Position numbers and translations under genes: made by a program | Notes under the pieces: generated by a model | The model's database searches: none | What the model was told of the DNA's origin: nothing | What the model saw: only the letters and a program-made list of their open reading frames with translations | Source of the DNA: Bacteroidales bacterium | GTDB taxonomy: Bacteria > Bacteroidota > Bacteroidia > Bacteroidales > P3 | Assembly: GCA_016281475.1 (NCBI GenBank) | Contig: JAEEIS010000207.1 | Coordinates: 1 to 42,103 of the forward strand | Direction of reading: 5' to 3' | DNA length: 42,103 nucleotides | Shown: positions 8,584 to 18,168 of the stretch, one piece after another | Numbering within the stretch: position 1 is the stretch's first letter | Layout of the letters: every line of letters begins with the position of its first letter

Positions 8584-9345
8584 ATGAAGCCGCTGATACT
8601 CATAACCAACGACGACGGGGTCAACTCCCGGGGACTGCGACATCTGACCACGGTGGCGCAGGACTATGGCGAGGTGGTGGTGATGGCTCCCGACCACAAC
8701 GCCTCGGGGGTGAGCACCTCTATCACATGCACCCGACCGCTACGTGTGAATCAAATCAGCCAAGGCGAAGGCCTATCCATCTACTCATGCGACGGCACCC
8801 CTGCCGACTGCGTGAAGATGGGAATCGAACACTTCTGCCCCCGCCAGCCCGACTTAGTACTATCCGGCATCAACTATGGCAGCAATGCCTCCATCAACAT
8901 CATCTACAGCGGAACGATAGGGGCCGTGCTGGAAGCGTGCCTCAATGGCTGCCAAGCCATCGGATTCTCATTGCTCAACCACAATCCCGCTGCCGACTTT
9001 GACGCCTGCACCCCCACCATCCGACACATACTGGACCATGTGACGGCAAATCCGCTGCCCGACTTCACTGCCCTCAACGTCAACATTCCCCGATTGCCAG
9101 CAGACCAGATAAAAGGCATACGCGTATGCCGACAGGCTCGGGCAGCATGGAAAGACGGACTTGAGAAACGCATTGACCCCATCGGAAGACCCTATTGGTG
9201 GATGACGGGCAAATTCGTATGCGAAAACCCACCTGCCGACAGCGACGAGCACTTCCTTGCCGAAGGCTACGTCAGCGTCGTGCCTATACGTCCCGACCTC
9301 ACCGCCCTGCATCATCTAGAAACCCTCAAAAGTATCGAGAAATGA
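8584..9345 (+). CDS. surE: 5'/3'-nucleotidase SurE
   Basis: A 253-residue metal-dependent nucleoside monophosphate phosphatase, cytoplasmic, acting on 5'- and 3'-nucleotides. The signature N-terminus ILITNDDGVNSRGLRHL gives the metal-binding Asp pair D10-D11. NASGVSTSIT supplies the conserved Ser ligand region, and LVLSGINYGSNASINIIYSG carries the conserved Asn and the family's second motif. Length is normal for SurE. It begins directly after the DUF4340 stop and overlaps the next gene by 4 bp (ATGA). Confidence 0.95.
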   Translation: MKPLILITNDDGVNSRGLRHLTTVAQDYGEVVVMAPDHNASGVSTSITCTRPLRVNQISQGEGLSIYSCDGTPADCVKMGIEHFCPRQPDLVLSGINYGSNASINIIYSGTIGAVLEACLNGCQAIGFSLLNHNPAADFDACTPTIRHILDHVTANPLPDFTALNVNIPRLPADQIKGIRVCRQARAAWKDGLEKRIDPIGRPYWWMTGKFVCENPPADSDEHFLAEGYVSVVPIRPDLTALHHLETLKSIEK

Positions 9346-9632
9346 AGAAAATACTACATAAGGACAGCATCGCCCTAGGCATTGTGGCAACCCTTCTGTC
9401 GGAATTGCTATGCGCACTGGTAGTATTGGTCGTCATCCTGTTGACGCATACCCCCATTACCGAAAGTGCCCGTTGGTTTGCCATAGCCTTTGTACCGCCA
9501 CTGCTACTGCTACGCTACTACGCAAAGATACAGGACTACCCCACCACGCTCAAAACCGTCATCACCACATTCTTTGTCACCTTTGTGGCATTCATGTGGT
9601 TTATGATGAGATATAAATATATTTTATTCTAA
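9342..9632 (+). CDS. Small three-helix inner-membrane protein
   Basis: A 96-residue protein starting at the ATG that overlaps the surE stop (ATGA). Three hydrophobic helices are evident: IALGIVATLLSELLCALVVL (about 10-29), WFAIAFVPPLLLLRYYA, and TVITTFFVTFVAFMWFMM. It lies between surE and lpxB, a placement I associate with Bacteroidales, which suggests a role at the inner membrane, perhaps linked to lipid A synthesis. That link rests on context only; no domain family is recognised. Confidence 0.8.
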   Translation: MKKILHKDSIALGIVATLLSELLCALVVLVVILLTHTPITESARWFAIAFVPPLLLLRYYAKIQDYPTTLKTVITTFFVTFVAFMWFMMRYKYILF

Positions 9633-9635
9633 TAT

Positions 9636-10742
9636 ATGAAGTACTACATCATTGCAGGCGAAGCCTCTGGAGACCTTCACGGAGCCAACCTGATGCGGGC
9701 ATTGCGGCATCACGATGGTGATGCGCAATTCCGTTTCTGGGGGGGCGATGCCATGCAAGAAGTGGCAGGTACTCCAGTACGCCACATTCGCGACCTGGCG
9801 ATAATGGGCTTTGTCGAAGTGGTGATGCACCTCAGCACCGTGCTGGGAAACATTCGGTTCTGTAAACAGGACATTCTGCAATACAAGCCTGACGTGCTTG
9901 TCACCATCGACTATCCGGGATTCAACCTCAAGATGGCACAATTTGCCCATCAACACGGCATTAGGACCGTACACTATATCTCCCCCCAACTGTGGGCATG
10001 GAAAAAAGGGCGCATCAATGGAATGCGCCACAGCCTCGACAAGTTGTGCTATATATTGCCTTTTGAGCAAGACTTCTATGCCAAGAACGACTTCCCACAG
10101 GCGGTATACGTGGGACACCCGCTACTTGATGCCGTGGCGAGATTTCGCGAAGACACGACCGACACTCTCAATTACGGAAAACCTATCATCGCCCTGCTGC
10201 CTGGAAGCCGCCAACAAGAAATCAAACGCGTGCTGCCCACCATGCTCAATATCGCCGACAGGCATGCGGACTATCAGTTCGTCATCGCAGGCATGACATT
10301 GATTGGGGACAAATTCTATCAAGACATTATCGGCAACAGGAGCAATATCGCCATCATCAAGGACCAGACCTACCGCCTTCTCGGCAATGCCTACGCCGCC
10401 GTCGTATGCTCTGGCACCGCCACATTGGAGACGGCACTGTTCAACGTGCCGCAGGTGGTATGCTATCGTGCCAACGCCATATCGGTAGCCATTGCACGAA
10501 GACTAATCGGGACGAGAATAAAATACATCTCATTGGTCAACCTCATTGCCGACAGGCCCATCGTCACAGAACTCATTCAAGACGATTTGAACCTCGACCA
10601 ACTCGAGAAAGAGTTTGCACGCATCACCAACACCGAAACTCGTCAACAGATGCTCGACGATTATGCCTACCTCCACACCCTGCTGGGCAACGCCGGAGCC
10701 TCCGACCGTACTGCATTAGAGATAATAAACACACTGACTTGA
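9636..10742 (+). CDS. lpxB: Lipid-A-disaccharide synthase LpxB
   Basis: A 368-residue glycosyltransferase (GT19) that joins UDP-2,3-diacylglucosamine and lipid X to form the lipid A disaccharide at the cytoplasmic face of the inner membrane. Family signatures are clear: YYIIAGEASGDLHGANLM at the N-terminus, FWGGDAMQ, VTIDYPGFNLKMA, YISPQLWAWKKGR, YVGHPLLD, ALLPGSRQQEI, and VCSGTATLETALFNVPQVVCY in the nucleotide-sugar half. Length fits the family. It follows the small membrane protein by 3 nt and overlaps the next gene's TTG start. Confidence 0.96.
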   Translation: MKYYIIAGEASGDLHGANLMRALRHHDGDAQFRFWGGDAMQEVAGTPVRHIRDLAIMGFVEVVMHLSTVLGNIRFCKQDILQYKPDVLVTIDYPGFNLKMAQFAHQHGIRTVHYISPQLWAWKKGRINGMRHSLDKLCYILPFEQDFYAKNDFPQAVYVGHPLLDAVARFREDTTDTLNYGKPIIALLPGSRQQEIKRVLPTMLNIADRHADYQFVIAGMTLIGDKFYQDIIGNRSNIAIIKDQTYRLLGNAYAAVVCSGTATLETALFNVPQVVCYRANAISVAIARRLIGTRIKYISLVNLIADRPIVTELIQDDLNLDQLEKEFARITNTETRQQMLDDYAYLHTLLGNAGASDRTALEIINTLT

Positions 10743-12067
10743 AGAAAACACTGCTCATACTCTGCCTATTACTACTTGCCTCTGTTGCCTATGCCGACCG
10801 AGTGAAGGTGAGGCTGTTTTCGAACAACAGCATCGACCAGATTGCCATCTCATTCGACTTGGGCACGTACAATATCTATGCCGACGATACCATCTTGATC
10901 GAACCCGAAGTGGGTGTCGGCAAATCAATCGAACTCACACCCGCAGGGCAAAAAGTACACGTGACTATCGACGGCTACAACTATGGCAACCACAACGCCA
11001 TCCGCTTCACCGCCAACGACACCGCCTGCATCCTCTGCCTCAATCCACGCAACATAAAGCACCGGACCTACGAAGGAGACCTTCTTGTCAAGGTCAACAA
11101 AAACGGCAAATTGCTCCTCATCAATGATGTGGAATTTGAGACCTATATTGCCGGTGTTGTGCAGTCGGAGATTTACGGCGACAATCCCGATATCTTCCGA
11201 GTCCAAGCCATCATCTCTCGCACATGGGCAATGAAAAACATCAACAAACACAAGGCAGAAGGCTACAATTTTTGTGACCAAGTGCATTGCCAAGCCTACC
11301 TCAACCGCTGTGTGCGAGCCGACATCATGCTGGGCACGATGCTCAGCAGCGGCATGACCATTGTCGACGAAGAAGGCAAACTGATAGAGACACCTTTCCA
11401 TTCCAACAGCGGCGGACAGACAGCCAATTCTGAAGATGTGTGGCGCAGCGCGTTGCCTTACCTACGTTCTGTCCCCGACACCTTCTCCTACCACATGCGG
11501 CAAAGCGAGTGGGTAAAAGTAATCGACAAGGATAAATGGCTCAACTATTTTGCGTCAAAACACAAAATAGACATCCACAACGACAGCCTCCGCAACGAAC
11601 TGCTCACCTTCAGCCAGTCGGAACGAAAGTCCCGCCTGTGTGACGTGCCGCTAACACGAATCCGCACCGACTTCCAACTCAAATCAACCTTTTTCTCTGT
11701 TATTTACGACAGCAACTCGCACCGTCTCACCTTGTCTGGTCACGGTTTCGGACATGGGGTAGGACTGAGTCAAGAGGGAACCATACGCATGGTCAATCTA
11801 GGCATTGACTACGACAGCATCATCCATCACTACTACACCGGTGCCCATATCCATCGCGACGATGCCTATCCTCATTCATACGTTGAAAACTACATCCAAC
11901 AGATATCTCAAATCATCGAAGAAGACAAACTGTCTAGCACACAGACAAAATCGAAGAAAGACGATTGGCTGGGGCGACTCTTCCGCATCCGCGACCGCGA
12001 AGAGCGTGAAGAAGTATACGACCCACTCTCCGAGGAACTTGACTCCGATTGGAAGTACGACTGGTAA
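10739..12067 (+). CDS. SpoIID/LytB domain exported protein
   Basis: A 442-residue protein. I start it at TTG 10739, which overlaps the lpxB stop (TTGA), because a signal peptide follows at once (KKTLLILCLLLLASVAYA). The SpoIID/LytB domain covers about 110-390. Recognisable parts are YIAGVVQSEI, FRVQAIISRTWAMKN, ETPFHSNSGGQTA and HGFGHGVGLSQEG. SpoIID proteins are peptidoglycan lytic transglycosylases acting on denuded glycan, while LytB relatives enhance amidases. Spores are not expected here, so a general wall-remodelling role is likely. The C-terminus is a charged tail (DREEREEVYDPLSEELDSDW) of unknown use. Confidence 0.88.
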   Translation: MKKTLLILCLLLLASVAYADRVKVRLFSNNSIDQIAISFDLGTYNIYADDTILIEPEVGVGKSIELTPAGQKVHVTIDGYNYGNHNAIRFTANDTACILCLNPRNIKHRTYEGDLLVKVNKNGKLLLINDVEFETYIAGVVQSEIYGDNPDIFRVQAIISRTWAMKNINKHKAEGYNFCDQVHCQAYLNRCVRADIMLGTMLSSGMTIVDEEGKLIETPFHSNSGGQTANSEDVWRSALPYLRSVPDTFSYHMRQSEWVKVIDKDKWLNYFASKHKIDIHNDSLRNELLTFSQSERKSRLCDVPLTRIRTDFQLKSTFFSVIYDSNSHRLTLSGHGFGHGVGLSQEGTIRMVNLGIDYDSIIHHYYTGAHIHRDDAYPHSYVENYIQQISQIIEEDKLSSTQTKSKKDDWLGRLFRIRDREEREEVYDPLSEELDSDWKYDW

Positions 12068-12094
12068 TTAATATTGACAAAATAACAAACCATT

Positions 12095-12661
12095 ATGAAG
12101 ACAAAAATACTATTATTCCTCACACTCAGTTTCCTCTTGGGAACTCATGTCCAGGCACAACAGATAGAATGGAAGACCATCGAACAGGCCGCCAAAACAG
12201 ATGCTAAAGGCAACACAAAACTCTATTTTGTTGATTTCTACACCTCATGGTGTGGATGGTGCAAAAAGATGGATCGCGAAACCTTTACCGATCCAACTGT
12301 CGCACTCATTCTGAACAAATACTACATCCCCGTCAAGTTCAACGCCGAAGGCAGTTCTGAATTCACTTGGAACGGAAGCAAATACACCAACATGGCCGCC
12401 GCCCCCGGCAACAGGCCTAACACCCACTCGTTTGCGAAGAAGGTGTTAGGAGCCAAGATGGGATTCCCCTCGTTCGGACTGTTTGGTACCGACCAATCGC
12501 AACTTACCGTCATCCAGGGATACCAAAGTGCCAACGACCTTGTAGTCATGCTATGGTACTTCGCCTCGGGCGACAATAAGCGTTACCCCTTCGACAAATA
12601 CCGGCAGATTTTCGACAAAGAAATTCGCCCCACCATGAACGAAAAACTTGCCAGCGAATAA
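12095..12661 (+). CDS. Exported thioredoxin-fold protein
   Basis: A 188-residue protein with a signal peptide (ILLFLTLSFLLGTHVQA, cleaved near 21) and a thioredoxin-like domain. The active-site motif is YTSWCGWCKKMD with Cys53 and Cys56, and the cis-proline loop is GFPSFGLFG. The stretch ETFTDPTVALILNKYYIPVK is typical of the thioredoxin_7/DUF255-like group. It probably acts as a periplasmic thiol-disulfide reductase or isomerase; the partner is unknown. It has a 27-nt gap after the SpoIID gene and 35 nt before ftsY, so it may share their transcript. Confidence 0.88.
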   Translation: MKTKILLFLTLSFLLGTHVQAQQIEWKTIEQAAKTDAKGNTKLYFVDFYTSWCGWCKKMDRETFTDPTVALILNKYYIPVKFNAEGSSEFTWNGSKYTNMAAAPGNRPNTHSFAKKVLGAKMGFPSFGLFGTDQSQLTVIQGYQSANDLVVMLWYFASGDNKRYPFDKYRQIFDKEIRPTMNEKLASE

Positions 12662-12696
12662 AACCGTATAACAAATAAATCTAAAACAATTACACC

Positions 12697-13644
12697 ATGG
12701 GCCTATTCAGCAAAAAAGAAAAGAAAGAGACCCTCGACCAAGGTCTCTCAAAGACAAAAGAAAGTTTCTTTGCAAAGCTCTCAAAAACCATCTTGGGCAA
12801 ATCAACTGTGGACGAGAGTGTGCTCGACAATCTCGAAGAGACTCTCATCACCTCCGACGTGGGGGTGGAAACCACGCTGAAGATTATCGACAAGCTCCAA
12901 GAACGCATCAAACGAGACAAATATATCAGCACAGCCGAGCTCAACTCAATCCTTCGGGCAGAGATTGCTACCCTGCTGAGGAAACACGATGGCTCTTTCC
13001 CCGAAGACTTCGACTCGCCTCTTCCACACCAACCCTACGTGGTGCTGGTAGTCGGTGTCAATGGCGTGGGCAAGACCACCACAATTGCCAAGCTTGCCTA
13101 CCAATACAAGCAGGCGGGCAAGAAAGTCATGCTCGGTGCCGCTGACACTTTCCGTGCCGCTGCTGTCGAACAGCTCCAATTATGGGCCGACCGCGTGGGA
13201 GTTCCCATCGTACAGCAGGGCATGAACGCCGACCCCGCCTCGGTGGCATACGACACGCTCCAATCCGCCCTCTCCAAAGGTATGGACGTGGTGCTCATTG
13301 ACACTGCCGGCCGTCTGCACAACAAAATTGGTTTGATGAACGAATTGGGCAAAATCAAAAAGGTGATGCAAAAACTCATGCCCGACGCGCCACACGAAGT
13401 ACTCCTTGTACTCGATGCCAGTACCGGACAGAACGCCATTGAGCAGGCAAAGCAGTTTACCGCAGCCACCGATGTCAACGCCCTTGCCCTCACCAAACTC
13501 GACGGCACTGCCAAGGGTGGTGTCATCATAGGCATCAGCGACCAATTCCAAATCCCAGTGCGCTATATTGGCCTAGGCGAGAAGATGACCGACTTGCAAG
13601 TATTCAACGCCGACGAATTTGTCGACAGCCTGTTTGAAAAATAG
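12697..13644 (+). CDS. ftsY: Signal recognition particle receptor FtsY
   Basis: A 315-residue SRP GTPase that docks SRP-ribosome complexes at the inner membrane. The N domain (about 20-100) contains LDNLEETLITSDVGVETT. The G domain contains G1 GVNGVGKTTT (from residue 120), the insertion-box motif ADTFRAAAVEQL, DTAGRLHNK (G3), TKLDGTAKGG (G4) and the closing GLGEKMTDLQVF. It lacks the long acidic A domain of E. coli FtsY, as is usual in this phylum; a short basic amphipathic start (MGLFSKKEKK) probably replaces it for membrane contact. It is followed by rimO after 9 nt. Confidence 0.96.
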   Translation: MGLFSKKEKKETLDQGLSKTKESFFAKLSKTILGKSTVDESVLDNLEETLITSDVGVETTLKIIDKLQERIKRDKYISTAELNSILRAEIATLLRKHDGSFPEDFDSPLPHQPYVVLVVGVNGVGKTTTIAKLAYQYKQAGKKVMLGAADTFRAAAVEQLQLWADRVGVPIVQQGMNADPASVAYDTLQSALSKGMDVVLIDTAGRLHNKIGLMNELGKIKKVMQKLMPDAPHEVLLVLDASTGQNAIEQAKQFTAATDVNALALTKLDGTAKGGVIIGISDQFQIPVRYIGLGEKMTDLQVFNADEFVDSLFEK

Positions 13645-13653
13645 TCACCACAA

Positions 13654-14952
13654 TTGAAAATCAACATCATCACCCTCGGGTGCAGCAAAAACACCGTCGA
13701 CTCTGAAAACGTCGCCGGTCACCTCACTAAGGTGGGACACCATGTCTATTTCGACCGTCGGCAGAACGACTGCGACACTGTCATCGTCAACACCTGCGGT
13801 TTCATTGGCGATGCCAAGGAAGAGTCTGTCAACACCCTGCTTGCACAGATTCAGGCAAAAAAGTATTTCAACCAGCGTCACGCACGCGACGGTCGTCGTC
13901 GAAAGCTGATAGCGGTGGGTTGTCTTGTAGAGCGCTACCACGACCAGCTGTCCGCCGAACTGCCAGAAGTGGACGCATGGTATGGCGTTCATGCATGGGA
14001 CATGCTCATCGAAAGCGAGACACCTTTCGCCAGCCAACGCCAAACTAGCACACCTACCCACTATGCCTATCTCAAAATAGCCGAAGGCTGCAACCGCAGC
14101 TGCTCCTATTGTGCCATCCCACTCATCCGTGGGAAGCATGTCTCACGTCCCATCGATGAACTCGTCGACGAGGCCAAACGACTCGTAGCAAACGGTGTCA
14201 AAGAGCTCATCGTCATCTCGCAGGACACCACCTACTACGGCCTTGACCTTTACGGTCATCGCCGCCTCGGCGACCTTCTAGAACGCCTTGCCACCGAAAG
14301 CGGAGCCACATGGATACGCCTGCACTATACCTACCCCACCTCCTTCCCCACCGATGCCATCGATGTTATCCGTCGCCACGACAACATCTGCAACTACATC
14401 GACATCCCACTCCAGCACATCAACAGCCGCATCCTTGCCTCCATGCAGCGTGGTATCGACCGCGAAGGCACTCTCCAGCTCCTGCAAACCTTCAGAGCCC
14501 AACTACCCAACGTCTGCATCCGCACCACCCTCATCGTTGGCTATCCCGGCGAGACCGAAGCCGAGTTTGAAGAACTCAAACAATTCGTCCGCGATGCCCA
14601 ATTCGACCGCATGGGCTGCTTTGCCTATTCCCCCGAAGAGGACACCCCCGCCGAAAAACTAGGCGACACCGTGAGCGAAGAGGATAAACAACGCCGCGTC
14701 AGCGAGCTCATGGCGATACAAGAAGACATATCCCTTGCCAAAAACCAAGCCCGCGTCGGCAACAGCTACCGCGTCATCATCGACCGCCACGAAGGCGACC
14801 ACTACATCGGCCGCACCGAATACGACAGCCCCGACATCGACGACGAAGTCCTCATACCCGACACCACCCCTCTTCGCGTCGGTGAGTTCTACCATGTCCG
14901 CATCACACAAGCCCTCGAGAACGACCTCTTTGCCGAGATGGTGTCGTTCTAA
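13654..14952 (+). CDS. rimO: Ribosomal protein S12 methylthiotransferase RimO
   Basis: A 432-residue radical SAM enzyme that adds a methylthio group to an aspartate of ribosomal protein S12. The start is TTG 13654, 9 nt after ftsY, giving KINIITLGCSKNTVDSENVA with Cys10 at its usual place. The other N-terminal cluster cysteines lie in VIVNTCGF and AVGCLVERY. The radical SAM triad is C146-x3-C150-x2-C153 in GCNRSCSYCAIP. The TRAM domain occupies roughly the last 65 residues. All six cluster cysteines are present. It is the last gene of the rightward run and ends at a strong terminator. Confidence 0.95.
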   Translation: MKINIITLGCSKNTVDSENVAGHLTKVGHHVYFDRRQNDCDTVIVNTCGFIGDAKEESVNTLLAQIQAKKYFNQRHARDGRRRKLIAVGCLVERYHDQLSAELPEVDAWYGVHAWDMLIESETPFASQRQTSTPTHYAYLKIAEGCNRSCSYCAIPLIRGKHVSRPIDELVDEAKRLVANGVKELIVISQDTTYYGLDLYGHRRLGDLLERLATESGATWIRLHYTYPTSFPTDAIDVIRRHDNICNYIDIPLQHINSRILASMQRGIDREGTLQLLQTFRAQLPNVCIRTTLIVGYPGETEAEFEELKQFVRDAQFDRMGCFAYSPEEDTPAEKLGDTVSEEDKQRRVSELMAIQEDISLAKNQARVGNSYRVIIDRHEGDHYIGRTEYDSPDIDDEVLIPDTTPLRVGEFYHVRITQALENDLFAEMVSF

Positions 14953-14985
14953 TAGCTGATTTGGGTTAGTCTCGTGTATAAAAGC

Positions 14986-15018
14986 AAGCCCGCCCTTCCG
15001 TAAAGAAAAGGCGGGCTT
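14986..15018. terminator. Bidirectional terminator between rimO and rpmF
   Basis: AAGCCCGCC (14986-14994) pairs perfectly with GGCGGGCTT (15010-15018) around a 15-nt loop. It separates the converging rimO and rpmF genes. The flanking T/A tracts are short on both sides, so termination probably depends on the strong 9-bp GC-rich stem. Confidence 0.75.
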
Positions 15019-15044
15019 TATAGTTCCACAAAAAGTTCTTTGGC

Positions 15045-15230
15045 TTACGCCTCAGCGTTCTTTTCGATGGCTAGTCTACCTCTGTAATATCCGCATTCGG
15101 GACATACATGGTGATACATTACAGGAGCGCCGCAATTGCTGCACGTCGTGAGCTGGGCTTTCTCCAAACTGTCGTGTGTTCTGCGCTTCGCTGTGCGAGT
15201 TTGCGAGAATCTGTGTTTTGGATGTGGCAT
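15045..15230 (-). CDS. rpmF: Ribosomal protein L32
   Basis: A 61-residue large-subunit protein. The N-terminus MPHPKHRFSQTRTAKRRTH is the conserved L32 start, and a zinc ribbon is formed by CSNCG and CPECG. It lies 24 nt downstream of the DUF177 gene, the usual pairing. In many bacteria fabH or plsX follows; here the unit ends at the shared terminator instead. Confidence 0.95.
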   Translation of the reverse strand: MPHPKHRFSQTRTAKRRTHDSLEKAQLTTCSNCGAPVMYHHVCPECGYYRGRLAIEKNAEA

Positions 15231-15254
15231 AATTTATTATTTTTTATTTGTTTA

Positions 15255-15797
15255 TTAATCTAATAATTGTTTTAATGCGTCCCAGCGGGGGTCGCTCTCA
15301 CCCTCTCCAAGCTCTCTCACCGTCTCTTCTCCTCCTGCTCCCTCTTCCGTCGGCTCATCCATGATGAAACTCAACATTTCAGGGTCGCATTCGCCCTCTG
15401 GGTGGACATGTTGCATGGGCATACTCACTACCACATACTCGTACATCCATTGGGCAAGGTCTATCTGGTAGGCACTCTCAGGGAGATACACCACGTTCTC
15501 ATCCTCACTCGTCTCGGTGTCACTGAATTTCACCCACAACTTCTCCTCTCCCTCCACCGGTACTTCCATCTCCCTTAAGCAGCGGTCGCATGTCGTCTTC
15601 ACCGTCCCTCGAAAGGAAAAAGTGAACATCAACATTCTCTCGCGACGCTCCAAAACGACCTCAAAATCGACTTTTCCGTCCTTCAATTCGTCATTTTTAT
15701 ACTCCTCGAAGAAGGTGTTGCCCAATACGTAACTATACTCGTATTTCCCTGTCTTTAAACCACTAAACTGGACAACCGTATCGACTTTTTGACTCAT
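15255..15797 (-). CDS. DUF177 (YceD-like) rRNA accumulation protein
   Basis: A 180-residue protein of the YceD/DUF177 family, needed for 23S rRNA accumulation in the organisms where it has been studied. The central motif FRGTVKTTCDRCLREMEVPV includes the conserved CxxC. A second conserved stretch is YQIDLAQWMYEYVVVSMPMQ, followed by HPEGECDPEM. The C-terminus DPRWDALKQLLD is typical. It is co-transcribed with rpmF from the promoter at 15819-15850. Confidence 0.9.
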   Translation of the reverse strand: MSQKVDTVVQFSGLKTGKYEYSYVLGNTFFEEYKNDELKDGKVDFEVVLERRERMLMFTFSFRGTVKTTCDRCLREMEVPVEGEEKLWVKFSDTETSEDENVVYLPESAYQIDLAQWMYEYVVVSMPMQHVHPEGECDPEMLSFIMDEPTEEGAGGEETVRELGEGESDPRWDALKQLLD

Positions 15798-15818
15798 TTT
15801 TGCACTCTTATTGAGTTT

Positions 15819-15850
15819 GCAAAATTACAACTTTTTTTTAACATAGCAAA
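15819..15850 (-). promoter_or_regulatory. Promoter of the DUF177-rpmF operon
   Basis: On the minus strand TTTG (15847-15850) and TAATTTTGC (15819-15827) are separated by exactly 19 nt, the ideal Bacteroidota arrangement. The transcript would start about 18 nt before the DUF177 ATG. Confidence 0.85.
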
Positions 15851-15868
15851 AAAAAACTCTTTTCGCAC

Positions 15869-15900
15869 AAAAAAACTTTGCCGCCACCACGACGGCAAAG
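15869..15900 (-). terminator. Intrinsic terminator of the methylmalonyl-CoA mutase gene
   Basis: Reading the minus strand, CTTTGCCG (15900-15893) pairs with CGGCAAAG (15883-15876) over a 9-nt loop, followed by seven T (15875-15869). It ends the leftward mutase transcript before the DUF177 promoter. Confidence 0.85.
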
Positions 15901-15932
15901 CAATTATGAAAAATTTGAAATTCAGCCTAAAC

Positions 15933-18092
15933 TTATTTCCGAGCAGCCAGCAGCAGTTCCATCATCTTGATGGCACTCTCGCTGATGACCGTGCCAGGTC
16001 CGAATATGCAGGCGGCTCCCGACTGGAACAAGAACTCATAGTCCTGCGGCGGGATAACGCCACCCACAACGACCATGATATCCTCGCGACCCAGTTTTTT
16101 CAGTTCCTCAATCACCTGGGGGACTAAGGTCTTGTGGCCTGCTGCCAGTGAGCTGACACCCATGATGTGGACATCATTCTCCACGGCCTGCTTGGCAGCC
16201 TCGGCAGGTGTCTGGAACAGCGGTCCCATATCCACGTCGAAGCCCAAGTCGGCATAGCCTGTGGCCACCACCTTGGCACCGCGGTCGTGACCGTCCTGAC
16301 CCATCTTCGCCACCATGATACGGGGGCGGCGGCCCTCCAACTTAGCAAATTCGTCAGTCATTGCCTGAGCCTTCTTGAAGCTCTCACTATCTTTTGTCTG
16401 AGTACTGTACACGTTGCTGATAAGGTTTATTTTTGCTTTATAACGTCCGTACACCTTTTCCAGGGCATAGCTGATTTCGCCCAGCGACGCACGCTTGCGG
16501 GCTGCGTCGATTGAGAGTTCCAGCAGGTTGCCCTTGCCAGTCTTAGCACACTCTGTCAGTGCATCCAATGCGGCCTGCACCTCCTCGCCGTTACGCTCGG
16601 CACGCAGTTTGGCCAGACGTTCAATCTGAGCCTTACGCACGGCGGTATTGTCCACCTCCAAGGTCTCGATGGGGTCTTCGTGGTCAAGACGGTACTTATT
16701 GATACCCACAATGGTGTCGACATTGCTGTCTATACGGCTCTGCTTGCGGGCACTTGCCTCCTCAATACGCATCTTCGGCACGCCGCTCTCAATGGCCTTT
16801 GCCATGCCGCCCAGGCTTTCCACCTCCTGAATATGCGCCCAGGCACGGTGTGCCAGCTCGTGAGTCAGGCTCTCCACGTAGTAGCTGCCTGCCCACGGGT
16901 CAACGACGCGGCAGATGTTGGTCTCTTCTTGCAGATAAATCTGCGTGTTACGGGCGATACGGGCACTGAAGTCCGTCGGCAACGCGATGGCCTCGTCCAA
17001 CGCGTTGGTATGCAGGCTCTGCGTGTGTCCCAAAGCAGCGCCCATAGCCTCGATGCAGGTACGTGCCACATTGTTGAACGGGTCTTGCTCCGTCAAGCTC
17101 CAGCCCGATGTTTGGCAGTGTGTACGCAATGCCAGCGACTTCGGGTTCTTGGGGTTGAACTGGTTCACAATCTTCGCCCACAGCATACGGGCCGCACGCA
17201 TCTTGGCAATTTCCATAAAGTGGTTCATGCCCACGCCCCAGAAGAAGCTCAAGCGCGGTGCGAAATCGTCCACGCTCATGCCAGCGTTGATACCCGCGCG
17301 CAGATACTCCAAGCCGTCGGCCAACGTATAAGCCAACTCAATGTCGGCCGTGGCACCCGCTTCCTGCATGTGGTAGCCCGAAATGGAGATGCTGTTGAAC
17401 TTCGGCATGTGCTTCGACGTATACTCGAAGATGTCTGCGATAATCTTCATCGAGGGCAACGGGGGATAGATATAGGTGTTTCTCACCATAAACTCCTTCA
17501 GAATGTCGTTCTGAATGGTACCCTGCAGCTGGTCCTGCGGCACTCCTTGCTCCTCGGCAGCGATAATATAGAATGCCAAGATGGGCAGTACCGCGCCATT
17601 CATCGTCATCGACACAGACATCTTGCCAAGGTCAATCTGGTCGAACAGAATCTTCATATCCAGAATGCTGTCCACTGCCACACCGGCCTTACCCACATCA
17701 CCCACCACGCGCTCGTGATCCGAGTCGTAGCCGCGGTGCGTCGCCAGGTCGAATGCGCAACTCAAACCCTTCTGGCCCGCAGCGATATTTCTACGGTAGA
17801 AGGCGTTCGACTCCTCGGCAGTCGAAAAACCGGCATACTGTCTCACCGTCCAAGGCCGCATCACATACATCGTGCTGTACGGTCCGCGAAGGAATGGTGC
17901 AATACCGGCGGCATAGTTCAGATGCTCCATCCCTGCCAGGTCGTCTTTACCGTAGACAGGCTTCACATCTATCTGCTCCGGAGTCTTCCAGTTCTTCTGA
18001 ATATCGTTCTCTTTTTCCCATTGCACAAAGGATTCTCCGTTTTCCTTTGCCGCCCGGAAGTCAACTTTTGAAAAATCTGGTCTCATTATCAA
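15933..18092 (-). CDS. mutB: Methylmalonyl-CoA mutase large subunit
   Basis: A 719-residue coenzyme B12-dependent enzyme interconverting methylmalonyl-CoA and succinyl-CoA in the succinate-propionate pathway. The N-terminal part is the substrate-binding TIM barrel ([40 protein letters not shown]). The C-terminal B12 domain has the base-off motif DxHxxG in [14 protein letters not shown] (H602), then [14 protein letters not shown] and [11 protein letters not shown]. Length is normal for the catalytic subunit. An ATG two codons later (18086) is an alternative start. In Bacteroides-type genomes the small subunit gene mutA usually lies directly upstream; here that position holds a promoter and broken genes of another origin. 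Confidence 0.96.
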   Translation of the reverse strand: MIMRPDFSKVDFRAAKENGESFVQWEKENDIQKNWKTPEQIDVKPVYGKDDLAGMEHLNYAAGIAPFLRGPYSTMYVMRPWTVRQYAGFSTAEESNAFYRRNIAAGQKGLSCAFDLATHRGYDSDHERVVGDVGKAGVAVDSILDMKILFDQIDLGKMSVSMTMNGAVLPILAFYIIAAEEQGVPQDQLQGTIQNDILKEFMVRNTYIYPPLPSMKIIADIFEYTSKHMPKFNSISISGYHMQEAGATADIELAYTLADGLEYLRAGINAGMSVDDFAPRLSFFWGVGMNHFMEIAKMRAARMLWAKIVNQFNPKNPKSLALRTHCQTSGWSLTEQDPFNNVARTCIEAMGAALGHTQSLHTNALDEAIALPTDFSARIARNTQIYLQEETNICRVVDPWAGSYYVESLTHELAHRAWAHIQEVESLGGMAKAIESGVPKMRIEEASARKQSRIDSNVDTIVGINKYRLDHEDPIETLEVDNTAVRKAQIERLAKLRAERNGEEVQAALDALTECAKTGKGNLLELSIDAARKRASLGEISYALEKVYGRYKAKINLISNVYSTQTKDSESFKKAQAMTDEFAKLEGRRPRIMVAKMGQDGHDRGAKVVATGYADLGFDVDMGPLFQTPAEAAKQAVENDVHIMGVSSLAAGHKTLVPQVIEELKKLGREDIMVVVGGVIPPQDYEFLFQSGAACIFGPGTVISESAIKMMELLLAARK

Positions 18093-18127
18093 TCTTTTAT
18101 ATTAATATCTACATATTACTATGAAAT

Positions 18128-18158
18128 GCAAATATAATATTTTTTTTTAATACAACAA
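18128..18158 (-). promoter_or_regulatory. Promoter of the mutase gene
   Basis: TATATTTGC (18128-18136, minus strand) and TTG (18156-18158) are separated by 19 nt. The transcript would start about 30 nt before the ATG. A promoter this close shows the mutase gene is transcribed on its own. Confidence 0.75.
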
Positions 18159-18168
18159 CCTTTTACCC

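Noticed and set aside
16680..18071. 463-codon plus-strand frame opposite the mutase gene
   Set aside because: Arg/His/Val-rich shadow of a well-conserved gene; no start context and no protein motif.
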